Assembly (NCBI GenBank): GCA_037157565.1
Contig: JAZHRO010000062.1
Location: 1,302,001-1,366,000 of the forward strand
Origin: Thalassia testudinum
Taxonomy: Eukaryota > Streptophyta > Magnoliopsida > Alismatales > Hydrocharitaceae
DNA length: 64,000 nt
Direction of reading: 5' to 3'
The notes beneath the pieces are model-generated. The model ran no database searches and had not been told where the DNA came from. It saw nothing but the letters and a program-made list of their open reading frames with translations. Below are positions 1-11,800 of this stretch, in pieces (the stretch's first letter is position 1; every line of letters begins with the position of its first letter). Position numbers and translations under genes: made by a program.

Positions 1-1161
1 AGTGTAGTAGAGTGACGACGTCGACCTTGAGCAACGCCCATACATGCAGAGAGGTTGCGAAGAGAAGGAGACCTGGATCTCGCTTTCATAAGGGATTCTC
101 TTTCGTCATCAAGTTTATTACATTGTAGTCCTCTCACCCTTGCAGCAATCGAGGCTAATTTTCAGGGGTCTATCCTTATTTTCTTTAGCAGCTAGGGTTA
201 TTTCTTTATGTGTGATTGATTTAGTTTCTGCCCACTTGCTTTAAAAAGAAAGACAAAAATATCGAGCTGCCTGTTTAGGAGTTGCATACCCTTAAGTGCG
301 CACATTTAGGGGTGATTGAGCAGTATGCGAGATCTCTTTCCGTGCATTGTGTACATATTTTCATGGAGATTGCTGGAGATAGGTATATCGTTCTATCTTT
401 GCGTCCAACTTCTGTTCACGCATTACATGTGGATTAAATCTCAAGACCACCAAAATTGATTGAATTGACCTAATTCAGTGGTCGTCTAACTGAAATTGAG
501 ACTGCTAATTAGATTCAACCTTAAAATCAAAATCACATTTGATCTGATCAAAATGGGCCTGTATGCGATTCTTCTCAAAAGCAAAACTGATTTGCAGTGT
601 GATGCACACTTCTGACACTGAGCACATACACTAGGCCCCGCACTAGGTCTCGATCCCTTAAGGCTGTAGGCACCAGTCTCCTTATTGGTGTAGACCCTCT
701 TATTTCACTTTGTGGTGGTGGTACTATCTTTTGACCAAGTGTTCTGATACTTCAAGGGGAGACACCCCTTAAAGGAACAAAAGGGTAGTTAAGAGGCACC
801 GCTTACGCATTGCCTCAAAGGAAGGGTTTTCCCTACTTGCATCCTTCAGTTTCGTTCTTGGAATAACTCTTCACTTGATCACCTGAGAGTATCATTGAAG
901 CAAAGTATAGGTCCTAGGGCACTTGGAGGTTGGATTAGGTTGCGTAACTGCATTAAATAACTTGTTTGGCCATCTATATCAACCAATTCTACCTTTGCCC
1001 CTCAAAATAGAGTAGGTCAGGATCTCAAGTCGCCACTCCCTCTTATACCACTTACGTTGGAATGAAGGGATATCGCCTTGACCCTTTTTTGACAGATATG
1101 TTGGGTGGGGGTTTCACTTACTCAATTGGCAAGAACTTGAATTGTGATTGGTAGAAATTGT
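1..1161 (+). other. 5' untranslated leader of element H
   Basis: This non-coding stretch lies ahead of gag. From about 600 to 930 it lines up with the leader of D (about 21420-21740) and, reversed, with that of B (about 40700-40900). The strongest block is 753-845, with a run like GACACCCCTTAAAGGAA followed by GGGTAGTTAAGAGGCA and a CTTACTTGCATCC-like end. No primer-binding site is visible, so the LTR/PBS junction should lie left of position 1. No gene is seen in it. Confidence 0.75.
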
Positions 1162-2340
1162 ATGCTTAGTAGACACTCTTTTGAGGGTAGTATAGTGTTT
1201 GATCCTGAGCTCGAGAGAATCCTTAGGGGAGCCCATCAAAGAGAGAAGGGAGAAGAAATGGCTGATCAAGGTGCAAATCAACAAAGGACCCCGAGGGACT
1301 ACTTCATTCCGACCAACCAACTCGCTCAAGCACTGAGACGATCGATAGGGATAATCCATATGAGATGAAGAGCAGTACCATATCTTTGTTGCCCTCCTTT
1401 TATGATACTACTAGGGAGGACCCCTACCAGCATCTAGAGGAATTCACCGAGGTTTGCTTCATGGTGAAACTTCAGAACTTTGCTGATGAAGCTCTGATGA
1501 GGACCCTCTTTCCCTTCTCCCTTAAGGATAAGGCTAAACACTGGTATCACACCTCGAATGCAAGGGTGAATGATTGGAATGCCCTTAAGGGGGAATTCTT
1601 GAAAAAGTACTTCCAGATAAGCAAAATCAACCACTTTAAGGGGGAGATCATGGGTTTTACTCAATTAAATGGGGAACAATTCCACAAGACTTGGGAGCAC
1701 TTCAATGATCGGATTCGACTATGCCCCCATCATCAAGTTCCCAACTGGAAATTGGTAGAGAGGTTTTATACTGGACTATCTGATAGGCATAGGCAAACAG
1801 TGGATGCTGTTTGTGTTGAACCTTTCTTACAAAATGGAGGATGAGGCCTGGATGCTATTTGAGTCGTTGAGTGACAATTCTATCCACTTGACCTTAGCTT
1901 ATCAGGATAGAAAACCTTCCATCCTCCAAAAGAAAGCAGAAGCTAGTAAAGCTGGGGCTACATAGAATTTAGCCTTCCAAATCCAATTATTGAACTCCAA
2001 AACTTTGAAAGACTCATAATAAACCTCGGCACATTCCCGCAATCAGCTTCCCAAGCCTAGGCTCATTCTGAATGCTCAATTTGCCAAAGCACTCTTCACG
2101 CCACTGTTGAGTACCATTTAGCTAATCAATTCCTTGATTTACTGTAGGTAGACCTGAATGCTGCCCAAGGGTTTCGTCCACCCCCCAGAAACAACCCTTT
2201 TGGAAACACCTACAATCCTAGATGGAGAAACCATCCCAATTTCTCATGGAAGCAAGGTGATGCTTCCAACTCAGGAAATTCAAGAGCCCAACCCGCCCAA
2301 CCTTTTAGGCACAACAATTCCAGCCTCCTCCTCAGCCCAA
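1162..2340 (+). pseudogene. gag: Degenerate gag of element H
   Basis: Gag forms the capsid and nucleocapsid of the retrotransposon particle. The start at 1162 is chosen because the following residues (MLSRHSF...) line up with the conserved gag start of B (MLGRRSLR). A frameshift near 1365 separates the N-terminus from the core, which reads DPYQHLEEFTEV and SLKDKAKHWY, the signature of plant Ty3/gypsy gag. A second shift near 1826 ends the core early; the following frame still shows the expected downstream residues up to a TAG near 1963. A zinc knuckle lies at about 2073-2117 as C-X2-C-X4-H-X4-Y, with the last cysteine lost. The conserved aromatic patch that follows in B is only partly readable. 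The copy cannot make a whole gag. Confidence 0.85.
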
Positions 2341-2350
2341 CAATTATAAG

Positions 2351-2940
2351 ATGGATGATCTGAAAGCTATGATGAAGGCCATGCAAGAAAATCAAAATAT
2401 GCTCATTCAATCTCAGAATAAGGTGATCCAAGAAATGAAATCTCAAATTGGCCATCTTGTTGAGGCTATTAGACAACATGATCTTGGGAAGTTGCCCAGC
2501 TCATCTGAGGAGAATTTTAGGGGTAAAGGGCCCTTCATAAGGGAGCATGCTAAGGCTGTGACCGTTCTGAGGAGTGGCATACAATTCTCCAAACCTGAAC
2601 TCACTCCTACGGTCACCCCTCCTACCAACCTGACTATCACTACACATCCACCGAGGAAGAGCCACTAAGCCCCTCCTCACTTGAAATCACCCATCCGGAG
2701 GATGTTGTCCCCGTTCCACCCCTGTCCCGCCATGACAACCCTGCCACCCAGAGGCTGAGAGTACCCTTTCCTGAGCGCTTATCTGCCTCTGAGGCACCTG
2801 TTGCTAGTTCATCTGGAGCCAAAGCTAGGATGGAAGAAATAATGGAGACATTCAAGCAAGTTCTCATTAACTTGCCTCTATTTGATGCTATCAAGCAAAT
2901 CCTATCCTATGCTAAATTTCTGAAGGACCTGTGAACGTAG
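2351..2940 (+). pseudogene. Gag-to-protease linker of element H, broken
   Basis: This stretch encodes the variable region between gag and protease. It reads MDDLKAMMKAMQENQNM then QIGHLVEAIRQ, matching the same position in B and D, then an acidic, Pro/Ser-rich tract and a block ending in AKFLKDL that precedes the protease in all elements here. A stop at 2666-2668 and a TGA where the others have a cysteine codon after KDL interrupt it. No enzyme activity is expected; the linker probably belongs to the gag-pol polyprotein. Confidence 0.75.
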
Positions 2941-2970
2941 AAGAGGAAATCAAGGAAATAGGTCCAGGGT

Positions 2971-3216
2971 ATGGTCGTCATGCCTGACCTAGTCAGCTCG
3001 GTCTTACAACAAGGTACACCCCCCAAGATGGACCCAGGAGCCCCGTATATTTCTATGGTCATTGTAGACCAATGCATCGATGAGGCTCTCCTTGATCTGG
3101 GCATGGGGGTTAGTATATTGCCAAGCTCGATTTATGAGCTATTAGGAGGAGGCGAATTGAAACCTAGTCCTGTTATCCTCCAAGTAGTTGATAGATCGCT
3201 AAAGACACTACGCGGG
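2971..3216 (+). pseudogene. Protease of element H, N-terminal half
   Basis: This is the aspartic protease that would cut the gag-pol polyprotein. The active-site region reads EALLDLGMGVSILPSS, so the usual DLGAS/DLGAG has become DLGMG. It then reads through GGGELKPSPVILQV and DRSLKTLRG before being cut by the B insertion. The rest of the domain is at 43535-43552 and 59515 onward. The exact continuity of codons across the B and C junctions is the main evidence that the three pieces were one gene. Confidence 0.88.
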
Positions 3217-4884
3217 TGATGAGTCGATTTTCTCTTTCAAAAATGATGATTAAGATAATTTGTCGTTGTATTTCCAAGTGGTGGAAAATCGACTAATCAA
3301 AATAATTAAAATAACCACTCAATTAGGAGCGAGTTGTGTCCACAGGGAGGCAATGGCCTATTTAAACTCACAAGGGTAAAAAATAGATGTTCATTATAAA
3401 TTTCGTCAAGAAACAGAGTCAAAATCGCTTTCAGATTAGGTAAACAATAAGAGCTAATGCTGAAATAGCAATTTTGCACAACTGAAGGATATATTTTGCA
3501 ATGCAGCACAATAAAATAGTAATAAAATTTTATAATGGCACTAAATGTAATAACTAATACCCTCTTCACTATAGCAAAACAAGGGAAATTCTTCCCCTTT
3601 CTCACGCATGGAGGAGAGGTGAAGGCCGGAGGGGAGGAGCTCGCTGGTGGTAGCCTCGTCCAGGCTGCCCCAGCGATGGTGGTAGCACGGTGGATGGCGG
3701 CCACTGATGGCCGGATGGAGCGATGGAACGTGGTGGGTTGCGCTTCCTACTGCTAAGGAGTGTCGTGTGAAGAGGAGCTGGGTTCTCGCTGGTTGCTAGC
3801 GAGATGCACGCGGGTAGAGGGTTGAAGAATCAAGCACCCGTGCTGTTGTTGTGCTCGCAGCAAGCACGCATGTGTGCGTGCAGCTACTGGAGGATGCACT
3901 ACAGGCTGTGGCCACTACACGCGAAGGTGCGCGTGAGTTGTTGCAGTTGCAGCTGTTGCGCGAGAAGGCAGTGTGCATTGATGGGAGCTGCTGAAGGTGG
4001 CGTGCGGTGGGTGCCTGCTGCTGCGTGTGAGACAGCGCGAGGGGCTGGTGGCGCGAGGGAGAGGTGGTTGCGCGCAGGTTGGATGTATGTGCAGCTTTTG
4101 GCAGGTCTTGATGTTGGGTTCTCTTAAGCAATAGTAGAAGGAGATGAAGGAGAAGTGAAGGTGGTGCGGGTGGATCTTCAGATGTCTGGGAACATTCCCA
4201 GACGTCTTAAATGCATGGGGGGGTGGCTGCTGGTGCGTGGCTACGGTGGTGGTGATGGTGGTGGTGCACACTGTTGTTGCAGCGTGGAGGGATGTGCACA
4301 TTGAGGTGCTCACGGTGGTGCAGCTGCTTCGATTTGGTGAAGCATCCTGTCACGACACACGCCCACGGTGGTGGAGCAGACTGCCACATTCGAGGCCGGT
4401 GGTGGTGGAGTGGATGAGAAGCTGTTCTCTGCACAATAGGGAATGGGTGGAGGCCTGCCGATGATGGTGCGACTGGAGTCTTCTTTTATGGTTGCAGGGA
4501 CATGGAGAAGAGGGAGCAACGTAGAGAAGAGGAAGCGACGACGACATGCAGGATCCACTCTCCTCAGCCATTAAGGTGCGCATTCAATATTGGGAGGCCG
4601 TTGCTGTAGAGAAGAAGGAAATAAAAAATAAAATGATTATTGGGTTATTTATTTGTAAGACCTTAACTTCTATGTTAAATTCAAAACACTATATGTAATG
4701 CAACCTATTTCAATGCATGATAGTCTAAATAAATTCTAAATGATATTATCAATGCGTGTAATGCATGAAATAGCTAATTTTATGTTATCCTATTTACATA
4801 TTAATGTATGCTATATAAATGTACACGTTAACTTAATGTCTAGACATTAAAATACATAATTAGCCCACAAATATGGACTCATCA
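3217..4884 (-). repeat. 3' LTR of element B
   Basis: This 1668-bp LTR is the partner of 41832-43529. On the + strand it starts TGATGAGTC and ends GACTCATCA, a perfect 9-bp terminal inverted repeat. It includes a GC-rich, TGCTGC/GGTGG-rich middle (about 3590-4560) and an AT-rich end (4610-4884). The polypurine tract abuts it at 4885. The many overlapping open frames in the GC-rich part are not conserved in the partner LTR and are not taken as genes. Confidence 0.92.
4180..4211. promoter_or_regulatory. Paired AGACGTCT-type palindromes, 20 bp apart, in LTR of B
   Basis: AGATGTCT at 4180 and AGACGTCT at 4200 start exactly 20 bp apart and are followed by TAAA. Together they form an inverted repeat with arms of 13 (TTCCCAGACGTCT and its near complement) around a 2-base centre. 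The GACGTC core is the bZIP C-box of plants. The other LTR of B has a decayed version at about 42829-42856. Function is inferred; see the finding on the shared module. Confidence 0.55.
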
Positions 4885-5952
4885 AATGCCCCCATGCCTA
4901 GTTTTTGCTAGTCCCTAGCAAGTTCAAGTAATAACCCAGCTCTTCAAGTGGACTAGCCAACCCAGTCGATCTTCTTTTAGAAACATGTTAAGTTCAAACT
5001 TTAGACCTAAGGTTCCCAAGTAGTTGCTAAGTTACAAACTAGGTCGGCTAAGGATGAATTGCAGGCGTAGGTTTCCCTGATTTCTAACTCTACCTTAAGG
5101 TCTATTGGTCCCAGAGATTAAAGCATCCATGCATGTGCAATGGTCTAATTTATTTGAGGTTGGTATGATTGCCAACCTAAAAAGAGGATTTTTTTTTCCT
5201 TTCATGTATATTTTTTTCTTTGATTCTTCTAAGTCTAACCTTGGATCAGCTATTAACGCGGTCTGTGTCGGATTCATTGTCCCCACCACTGAACCTTGAA
5301 GGGTGCTTAGCTTTCGATGCTTTGAGATAGCATCACCCATAACGACCCTAAGAACTCTTGGCAATCGACACTTCGAGATGGCATCGCTCATGGATTTCTA
5401 AAGTGAATTTAGGCCTGTGGCAATCAGGACTTCGAGATAGGGCCGCCCATGGTACCTGAACCACACAATGCGCTGCTTACATGCCCCTAGTAGGATGGAC
5501 ATCCTAAGAGACAAGTGCAGAGGAGGTGACATGTTATCATCACATCCTCAAGGTAAGTATATACTTCACCTCTCCTACGACAGGAACTCTTCCAATCAAC
5601 TTATGTTTTCAAGCTTCTCTTAAGTTAGAACTAAGAAAACCAAAATTTTCTCCAAGAATTATCATTAATTACACAAGACCAAGTGTGTGTGAAATGTGGA
5701 TGCTTAGGTTACGAGGACTCGTAAATCAAAAGGTAGAAAAAAACATCAAGTACTACCCTGCTTTTAACTCAATCCCTAGCTTTCCTTCCTCAATCGCTTG
5801 AGGAATGGTCTGTAACTTAACTCCTACTTGAGTTTTTTTAAGTCCACAAAGGACCCTAAAGGTCTAAAGCTAGTAGCTCAACTTAGCTTCTAAGTCAAAC
5901 CCTAGAGTAAACTTAGTCTAACTTAAAGTTCTGGTCTACCTAAGGATGCAGG
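4885..5952 (-). other. Distal 3' untranslated region and polypurine tract of element B
   Basis: On the - strand this is the last kilobase before the 3' LTR. The polypurine tract at 4885-4900 reads CTAGGCATGGGGGCATT toward the LTR. Farther in, three imperfect copies of a CTTCGAGAT-GG-GC-CAT module lie at about 5310-5460, and the same kind of sequence recurs in the 3' untranslated region of A (about 16290-16395). No frame here resembles an env protein. Element A is inserted at 5952/5953 and duplicated GCAGG (5948-5952). Confidence 0.75.
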
Positions 5953-8639
5953 TGATGAGAGCCTCGTCATGAGCCATAACTAGCTCATTTTGACCTAATA
6001 AAGAGAATAAAAGCTCCTACATTACTTAGAAGAGGGCTTAATTGGAGGAATAAGTGCTCTGAGAAGAAAACATGAAATAAAGGTTAAAACTGTAATTTTA
6101 CCATTGCAGTTCATAAATGGGATTTCTCAGAGACAAAGCATAGGTCAAATGGTCTAAATGAGATAAAAAGTGGGTTGAATCAATCAGAAATGGGTTCATG
6201 TGCAATTTAGGAATTAAATGACATTCGGTAACCCTAAAATAGACCCGCTTAATTCAACAAGGTTTCGGTCAGGATAAAAATCAAGTAAACCCTCTAAAAA
6301 TCATGGAAAAATATCTCCTAGGTTTAGAACATTCAAAGTGGCCTTTGGAACCTAGTTTGACCTAGATTAGGGTCCTAGCTCATCAATTGACCTAAATTGG
6401 GCTTTTACGTAAAATATCCAGTCAAACGTGGTCAAACATAAAATATAACTTCACCATTAGATTCCTTAGATCAAAATTAGGTTTGTACCAAAATTTGAAC
6501 CTATGGCGAGGTCATCTTGACCTACTTTGCAATTTAGTACACCCAATCACATTTTGGTCCCTATCTTTTGAAACCATCACAATAATTGCCCTATCTTTCT
6601 CGCCGACCTTACAATCAAGTCCTTCCGCCATTATTGGGGAAGATTCTTCTCCGACGAGGTTGATAGGGGGGTACACTCAAATCCCTCAAAGATCTCCTCC
6701 TAGAATTGGAAGGGAGATTCTCTGAGGAATTCCCTTCCATCTAAGCCTGATCTTGATCTCTGACTTCTTTCCAAACTCTCGTGCGAACGCACGAGAAATT
6801 TGGGTCTCGACCACCTTCCTTCTTCGACGAGACAGCTGTGGCCAAAAGCCGCCATCCACGCACCAGAAAGTTTGGCCAGCACCTATAAAAAGACCTCCGA
6901 CCCTCTGCGAGATCTTAGACTTGTCTTGGCCGTAGAATCCTCCAAATTTCTTCTCTCCTCTCTCCGGCCAAGGAACCCGCAAGCTCCGGCCACTACCTAT
7001 CCTCCTCATCGCTCTGCTGCCATACCAGCAGCAGAGTCTACTTCGCCTCATCCTCCCGCGTCACGCCGCACCAAGCGCACGTTTCCCCGACCTCTTCCTC
7101 ATCGCCTCATCTCCCTCAGGGTTATCTTCTCCGACGATGTCAACTACGAGCCGTCTGACTCCGCTGCCCCCGTTCTCTCCTAACAGTCCAGATAAGTCCC
7201 CCATCTTCCCCTCTGTCATTTCCTCACGTTATTTCACTCAATCGACCCCTTGACCGTCCTGTCCACCGCCACCTTCCTCATCTCCGGCCACCCTCCGGCG
7301 AGACGCCCTCGTCGCTCCGCAGCCCCACACGTCTCGCCGACCATCACATAACCTCCCCCTCATCTCACTGAGCACCCTCCACTCATCCACAGCCCCGCCA
7401 CACCACCACAGCAACCCCCTGAACACACCCACCTGTCCGGCCACAGAGCGACCTAGGAACTCATGCCTAGGCCGCCCCGTGGCCTGCCACATAGCTGATC
7501 ACCTTCTCCGTGACACGACGAAGGCCCCCGGTGATCTGATTAGGCCGCGAGGCCATTTTTGTGTTTGACAGGTTCCCATCCCCTGCCACCATTGACGACG
7601 ACTCGACGAAGCTCCAACCTCGCTCCAGGCTTCAGGACCGCAAGGCTCCAGGTGCTGCGGATTCGAGGAAGCATTGTGAAGCTATCTGACCCAGCGAGCG
7701 AAGCCAACAGAGACTGTAGTTGAGGAATTGAAGGCGCAATCGGCTGCGGGCGTGCGAAGAACAGCAGTGGGCTTTAGTCCCACATCGGTAAGCCAAGACG
7801 CACCAACGCCCTTTAAATTGCTTTTGTGAAATAGCCTCTTCGCCTCCAGTTACATTGGGGTGAGGTCCCTCACCCATTACACTGCGCCTTGTCCGTGGTT
7901 TCACCTCACGGATCTAGCGCGACCCGACCTGACCTTTTCCCAAGCACACCTCACGCATCACCCTTACGCCGGTGCACCTGGTCACGGGTGCACGATCCGA
8001 CCCATTTAACCGGCTCTGGGAGAGCGTGCTGAGAGTGGTTTACATAGAGAGAAAGTGAGACGGGCGGGTAGAGGGATAGGTTTTGCTGCGCCTAGTGTGT
8101 TCAGGACATAGGTACTTACCCGCTGCAAGAAAGAAGGAAGGGAGTTCTGCAGCCAAGGCAAAGAAGAAGAAACGCAAAAGGGAAACAGAAGAAAGAAGGA
8201 AGGAGGCTCTAAAAGAAAGGAAGGAAGGAGAGAGGCAAGGCAGTGAAGGAAGCAGAACCAGGGAAGACTGAAGAAGAAGACAAAGGGCAGATGAAGACTC
8301 AGGAAGGTAAAGGCAAAGAAAGAACGTCAGACCTTCGCAGGAAGAAAAGAAATAGAGGGAGAGAAAAGGAGCTTCATTTTAAGATGTTTGATACAAATAT
8401 CAGACGTCCAATCTTTGTTTTCCCTGAGCAATTTCTTTTTATAACTCTCATTGAACTCGGATATACTTATTTTCATTTAAAAGGTTGTGTTATCAAGTTT
8501 TGAAAGTACTTAGATTGCTCCCTGTGTTCGACCTCGGATACTCCGGTCTTCGAGTTATAAAATCTTTATTTGTTTTCGCGGAAATTTCATCTATATTACA
8601 ACGCATTAATTATTAAAACACGATCTAGCTGCGTAAACA
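5953..8639 (+). repeat. 5' LTR of element A
   Basis: The LTR runs from TGATGAGAGCC to GTAAACA. The start forms a short hairpin, TGATGA-GAGCC-TCRTCA, with one change in this copy. A TATA box lies at 6884-6891, giving a U3 of about 0.96 kb. A conserved U5 motif, CTCCCTGTGTTCGACC, lies near 8519. A purine-rich GAAGAAAG tract occupies about 8110-8370. AGACGTCC occurs once near 8402. The long frames inside (for example 6686-7051 on -) are compositional. Confidence 0.95.
6884..6891 (+). promoter_or_regulatory. TATA box of LTR A (5' copy)
   Basis: TATAAAAA sits 931 bp into the LTR after CACC and before GACC. The 3' LTR has TATAAAA at 17769-17775 and the related LTR E has it at 33518-33524, all in the same local context. 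This supports it as the core promoter that sets the start of the genomic RNA. Confidence 0.7.
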
Positions 8640-8642
8640 TTT

Positions 8643-8660
8643 TGGCGCCGTTGTCGGGGA
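8643..8660 (+). promoter_or_regulatory. Primer-binding site of element A (tRNA-Asp type)
   Basis: TGGCGCCGTTGTCGGGGA lies three bases after the 5' LTR. Plant tRNA-Asp ends in the complement of TGGCGCCGTTGCCGGGGA, so the match is 17 of 18 with one C-to-T change. This is where the tRNA primes minus-strand DNA synthesis. It fixes both the LTR end and the + orientation. Confidence 0.92.
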
Positions 8661-9597
8661 GCAACGGGCACTTTTAAAGCTTTTGATTACAACTTTTTGA
8701 TCCAATATTTGACCTAACTCCTCTCTTTTGTTGTGCTTATTACAGGGAGAGCAGAAAGGAAAAAAGTGCAGCTGCACAACAGACATTCTAAAGAACAGGT
8801 AATTTCCCTAAGCCCTCTCTCTTAACTCCCTCAAAATTTGAAAAGAAAAAAAAGAATTAACTTAGGGCTACCTGTTTCATATTTAGTAACTCATCAAGTT
8901 GCCTGATTTTCATTTCAACACATTTTTATCTGTTCATTCAACTAAGGTAACTAGGGCTAAAACTTTCTTGATTGAGCCCTAGATACTAAATTTTGAGGCA
9001 ACTAAATTAGACCCACTAGGCCCAATTTAAGGATTAAAATGCTAAGGTTTTTGGAGACACATCTTATCTTAAAAAAAGAAACAAATTTTTCCAAAAGAGG
9101 TGTACCTAAACCTTACTTGAAAAGATCTATACAAGAAGAACCCTAAGCAAATCAAGTTTTTAATCCATTTGAACCTTAAAAGAAAGGACCTAAAAGCTTT
9201 CAAAGGAACAAGAGGTGAAGTTGATCCCTTGAGTCAACCAACCTTAAAATTAGGTCACTTTTTCACTCAAAATACCTAAAAGTTCAAGTGGAACCTTAAG
9301 CACCTTGATCTTAAAGTTAAAAAGGTAGACTTAAGAGGTCAAGGTCCCCATTCTGGTCTACCTGGAACCGCAGTGACAAGAGAGGTCGGGTGGGGAAAAC
9401 CCTGTAACTAGTGGGGACACTCTACCGTGTAGGGGTCTTTGCAGGACTCTCCCTCTCTGGCTGCCCAGGCATTTCTCAAGTGGACGACCTTTCTGACTAA
9501 GGGGTACCATCCGCCCCGAACCTCTATAGTCACCCAACAATTTTTGGGTGTCTTGATTGGGTCCAGCACCTTCTAATCTCATCACATCCTTCGGTGC
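8661..9597 (+). other. 5' untranslated leader of element A
   Basis: A 0.94-kb non-coding leader between PBS and gag. Its first 700 bp are AT-rich; the last 250 bp (about 9340-9590) include GGGGACACTCTACCGTG and TTGCAGGACTCTCC, similar in layout to the leader block of H, B and D but not clearly alignable by eye. Packaging and dimerisation signals are expected in such leaders; none is proven here. Confidence 0.7.
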
Positions 9598-10626
9598 ATG
9601 TTCGGTAGGAGGTCCTTAAGACCACCCTTAAGACCTCCTTTAGAAATTCACTCTCGTCGAGGCCAAGCCTCGATGCCCTTGTTTGTGCAGCAACCCCACC
9701 ACATAAATCTTTCATCTGATTCAGAACCTGGTTCTCCTTCTTCTCCCATCATGGCACAACCCATTGAAGTGGAGAACAACTTTGAACACCAACTTCAACG
9801 CCTTAATGATCTCTTTCAAAACTTTGTAAACCCATTGCAGCAACCTATGATGTGAGATCACTATAATCCTGCTGCAGTGGCGATCGAACCTCAAGTACGA
9901 ATCCCGATTGGAGGTCCTGATTCTGAACTGAAGCCCAACATGATTCATGCCATACCAAAGTTTCATGGGCTTAACTCTGAGGATCCATTCCAACATATTA
10001 AACAACTCAAGCATCTGGCCCAGACCTTCGGGTCAGATCTACAAAACCGGGACATCCTACTCATGAAAATGTTTTCGTTCTCCCTCTTGGACAAGGCCGC
10101 CCATTGGTATCAAACTCAGGCCCATCCGATCAACACATGGGAGGAACTTCAGTCCGAATTTTTGAAAAAATTCTTCCCCGTTGTCCGGACGAATGCCTTG
10201 CGCCACCAGATCACTCATTTCACTTAACAACCGGGAGAACCTCTTCATGAAGCATGGGATCGATTCTTAGATCTCATGCGAAAGTGCCCCCATCACGGAG
10301 TTCCTAAGTGGGAACAAGTCCAGTCTTTTTACCAGGGACTCCGTGAAGACATTCGTTTATTCGTCAATGCAACATGCGGGGGAAACATCATGGGTCAACA
10401 TGAGGACACGGTGTGGGAGATTCTCGAAAACATGTGCGAGAACTCCATAAATAATGACTCCATGGGCTTATTCGACAGGACGAATGCCCGCGCATCGACG
10501 AATCTGAAAAGGGCACATGAGATGCAGGACCTGTCCACTTCCGTCGACTTGGAACTAATGGCCAGTCGGTTGGACAAGGTTTCTATCATAGAAAAGAAGG
10601 TGGACGAGCTAACTCGGCATTTGTAG
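9598..10626 (+). pseudogene. gag: gag of element A, three in-frame stops
   Basis: The ATG at 9598 begins MFGRRSLR, the gag start shared by B (MLGRRSLR) and C (MHRRRSLH). Stops at 9853 (TGA), 10225 (TAA) and 10624 (TAG) interrupt it, but the frame is kept throughout. The core reads NSEDPFQHIKQL, SLLDKAAHWYQTQ and KCPHHGVPKWEQVQ, the plant Ty3/gypsy gag domain. A predicted helical tail precedes the last stop. Each stop fits a single C-to-T change from CGA, CAA or CAG. No CCHC zinc knuckle is found downstream, unlike H, B and D. Confidence 0.9.
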
Positions 10627-11800
10627 CAAGACACCTCTACGCAAAACTCTTTTGCACGACCGCCTCTGGCAAGGGAAACTGTGCAAAACATCTACCACCA
10701 ATCTGCCAAGGGGATGGACCCATATCCACCCCCATCTGCCTCTCGGACCAGAGTGACCTCCGATCCATTCTACTCGAGTTGGGGGAACTCTGAACCCTCG
10801 TATTCTGACTTTCCTGAGGTTCCTCAGAATTGCGAGGACCTCAACGCCATCCAGAATGACCCATTCTCCATTAACTACAACCCTGGATGGCGAAATCATC
10901 CTAACTTTCAGTGGATGGGAAATTCTCAGACTCAAAGACCACCATATCAACCCCGTCCACAAGCCCCTCGTCCATATCAGCCGCCTCAGCCTCGGCCCAA
11001 TCCCACTTACCAATCCGGGCCAAACCAGGATCAACTGACTCTTATCCTTCAAGCACTGGCTGACATTCAAAAGACGAATGTGGCAATGCAAAAACAGCAC
11101 AAGGACGAGATCACAGAGGATCGCAACCAACTGACCCAGATGGCGAATTCCCGCCAACCTGGCACCCTTCCTTCGCAACCTCTGCCCAACCCAAATAACG
11201 TGCTGACCCAGAGGCGCGTTATGAATCCAAATTCAGGCCACACACATTTGATTTATCAGGCCCTTGCTGCTTCATCGCCAGACGGGATGGAAGCTTCGAC
11301 ATCTTATGCGGGATTTCAGCAGCAGCCACCCCTCTTACCAAACTCAAACCAAAATCAGGCCGGATTAAATTCTGTAACAACATGTAGCGGTAAAATAACC
11401 CAAGACCCACATTATCCGAACCACTCCAAGCCTGATAATAGCCAAGACCCTAGGATAGTTATCCAAGATACCACTGTCCCAGATCAAGAACCTGGACCTC
11501 TCCTAGAGGAACCAACTAGGATCCCATTTCCTGAGTCCTTGACCAAAGGAAAAAGGATAACCAAACCCATGGCCCCTGCGGAGGATCTGGTCAAGCTCTT
11601 TGAACAGGTCCAGATATGCATTCCATTGATGGATGCAATTCGCCACGTACCGGCTTACGCAAGATTCTTGAAAGACGTATGTACACCTAAACGTAGGCCG
11701 CGAACCAAGGATGGGAATCCGATCGTACTGTCAGAGCAAGCCAGCTCTGTCATCTTGAGTAAACTCCCACCCAAGGCTAAAGACCCAGGAACTCCCCTGA
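10627..11800 (+). pseudogene. Gag C-terminal and linker region of element A
   Basis: This open stretch continues the gag-pol frame. It includes NPGWRNHPNFQW (near 10880-10920), a motif found at the same place in B and C, then a Pro/Gln-rich region, a helical stretch (LTLILQALADIQKTN), a Ser/Asn/Pro-rich spacer and the block ending in ARFLKDVCTPKRRPR before the protease. The helix and basic end suggest particle assembly or RNA contact in place of a zinc knuckle; this is inference. Confidence 0.75.

Larger units (their letters stand above)
1..3216 (+). mobile_element. Element H, first piece (leader, gag, start of protease)
   Basis: This is the left piece of the oldest retrotransposon in the nest, an Athila-type Ty3/gypsy element on the + strand. 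It holds the leader, gag and the first half of the protease, then stops inside the protease codons at the left end of element B. The same protease frame resumes in 43530-43557 and again at 59515, so H is split by B and C. The flanks of B are GCGGG (3212-3216) and GTGGG (43530-43534), a TSD with one mismatch. The 5' LTR of H is not in the window; comparison with the leader of B suggests it ends a few hundred bases to the left. H is the most decayed coding element here. Confidence 0.9.

Noticed and set aside
1..600. An LTR of element H at the left edge
   Set aside because: No TG/CA end, PBS, TATA box or U5 motif is visible, and the sequence resembles the leader of B; the LTR should lie to the left.
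3535..4583. Many frames in the GC-rich core of LTR B
   Set aside because: Cys/His/Ser-rich translations in all phases from TGCTGC and GGTGG repeats; not kept in the 41832-43529 copy.
6686..7183. Frames of 121-127 codons on both strands in the LTR of A, repeated at 17571-18071
   Set aside because: They are kept in both LTRs only because the LTRs are 98-99% alike; both strands are open together and no domain is visible.
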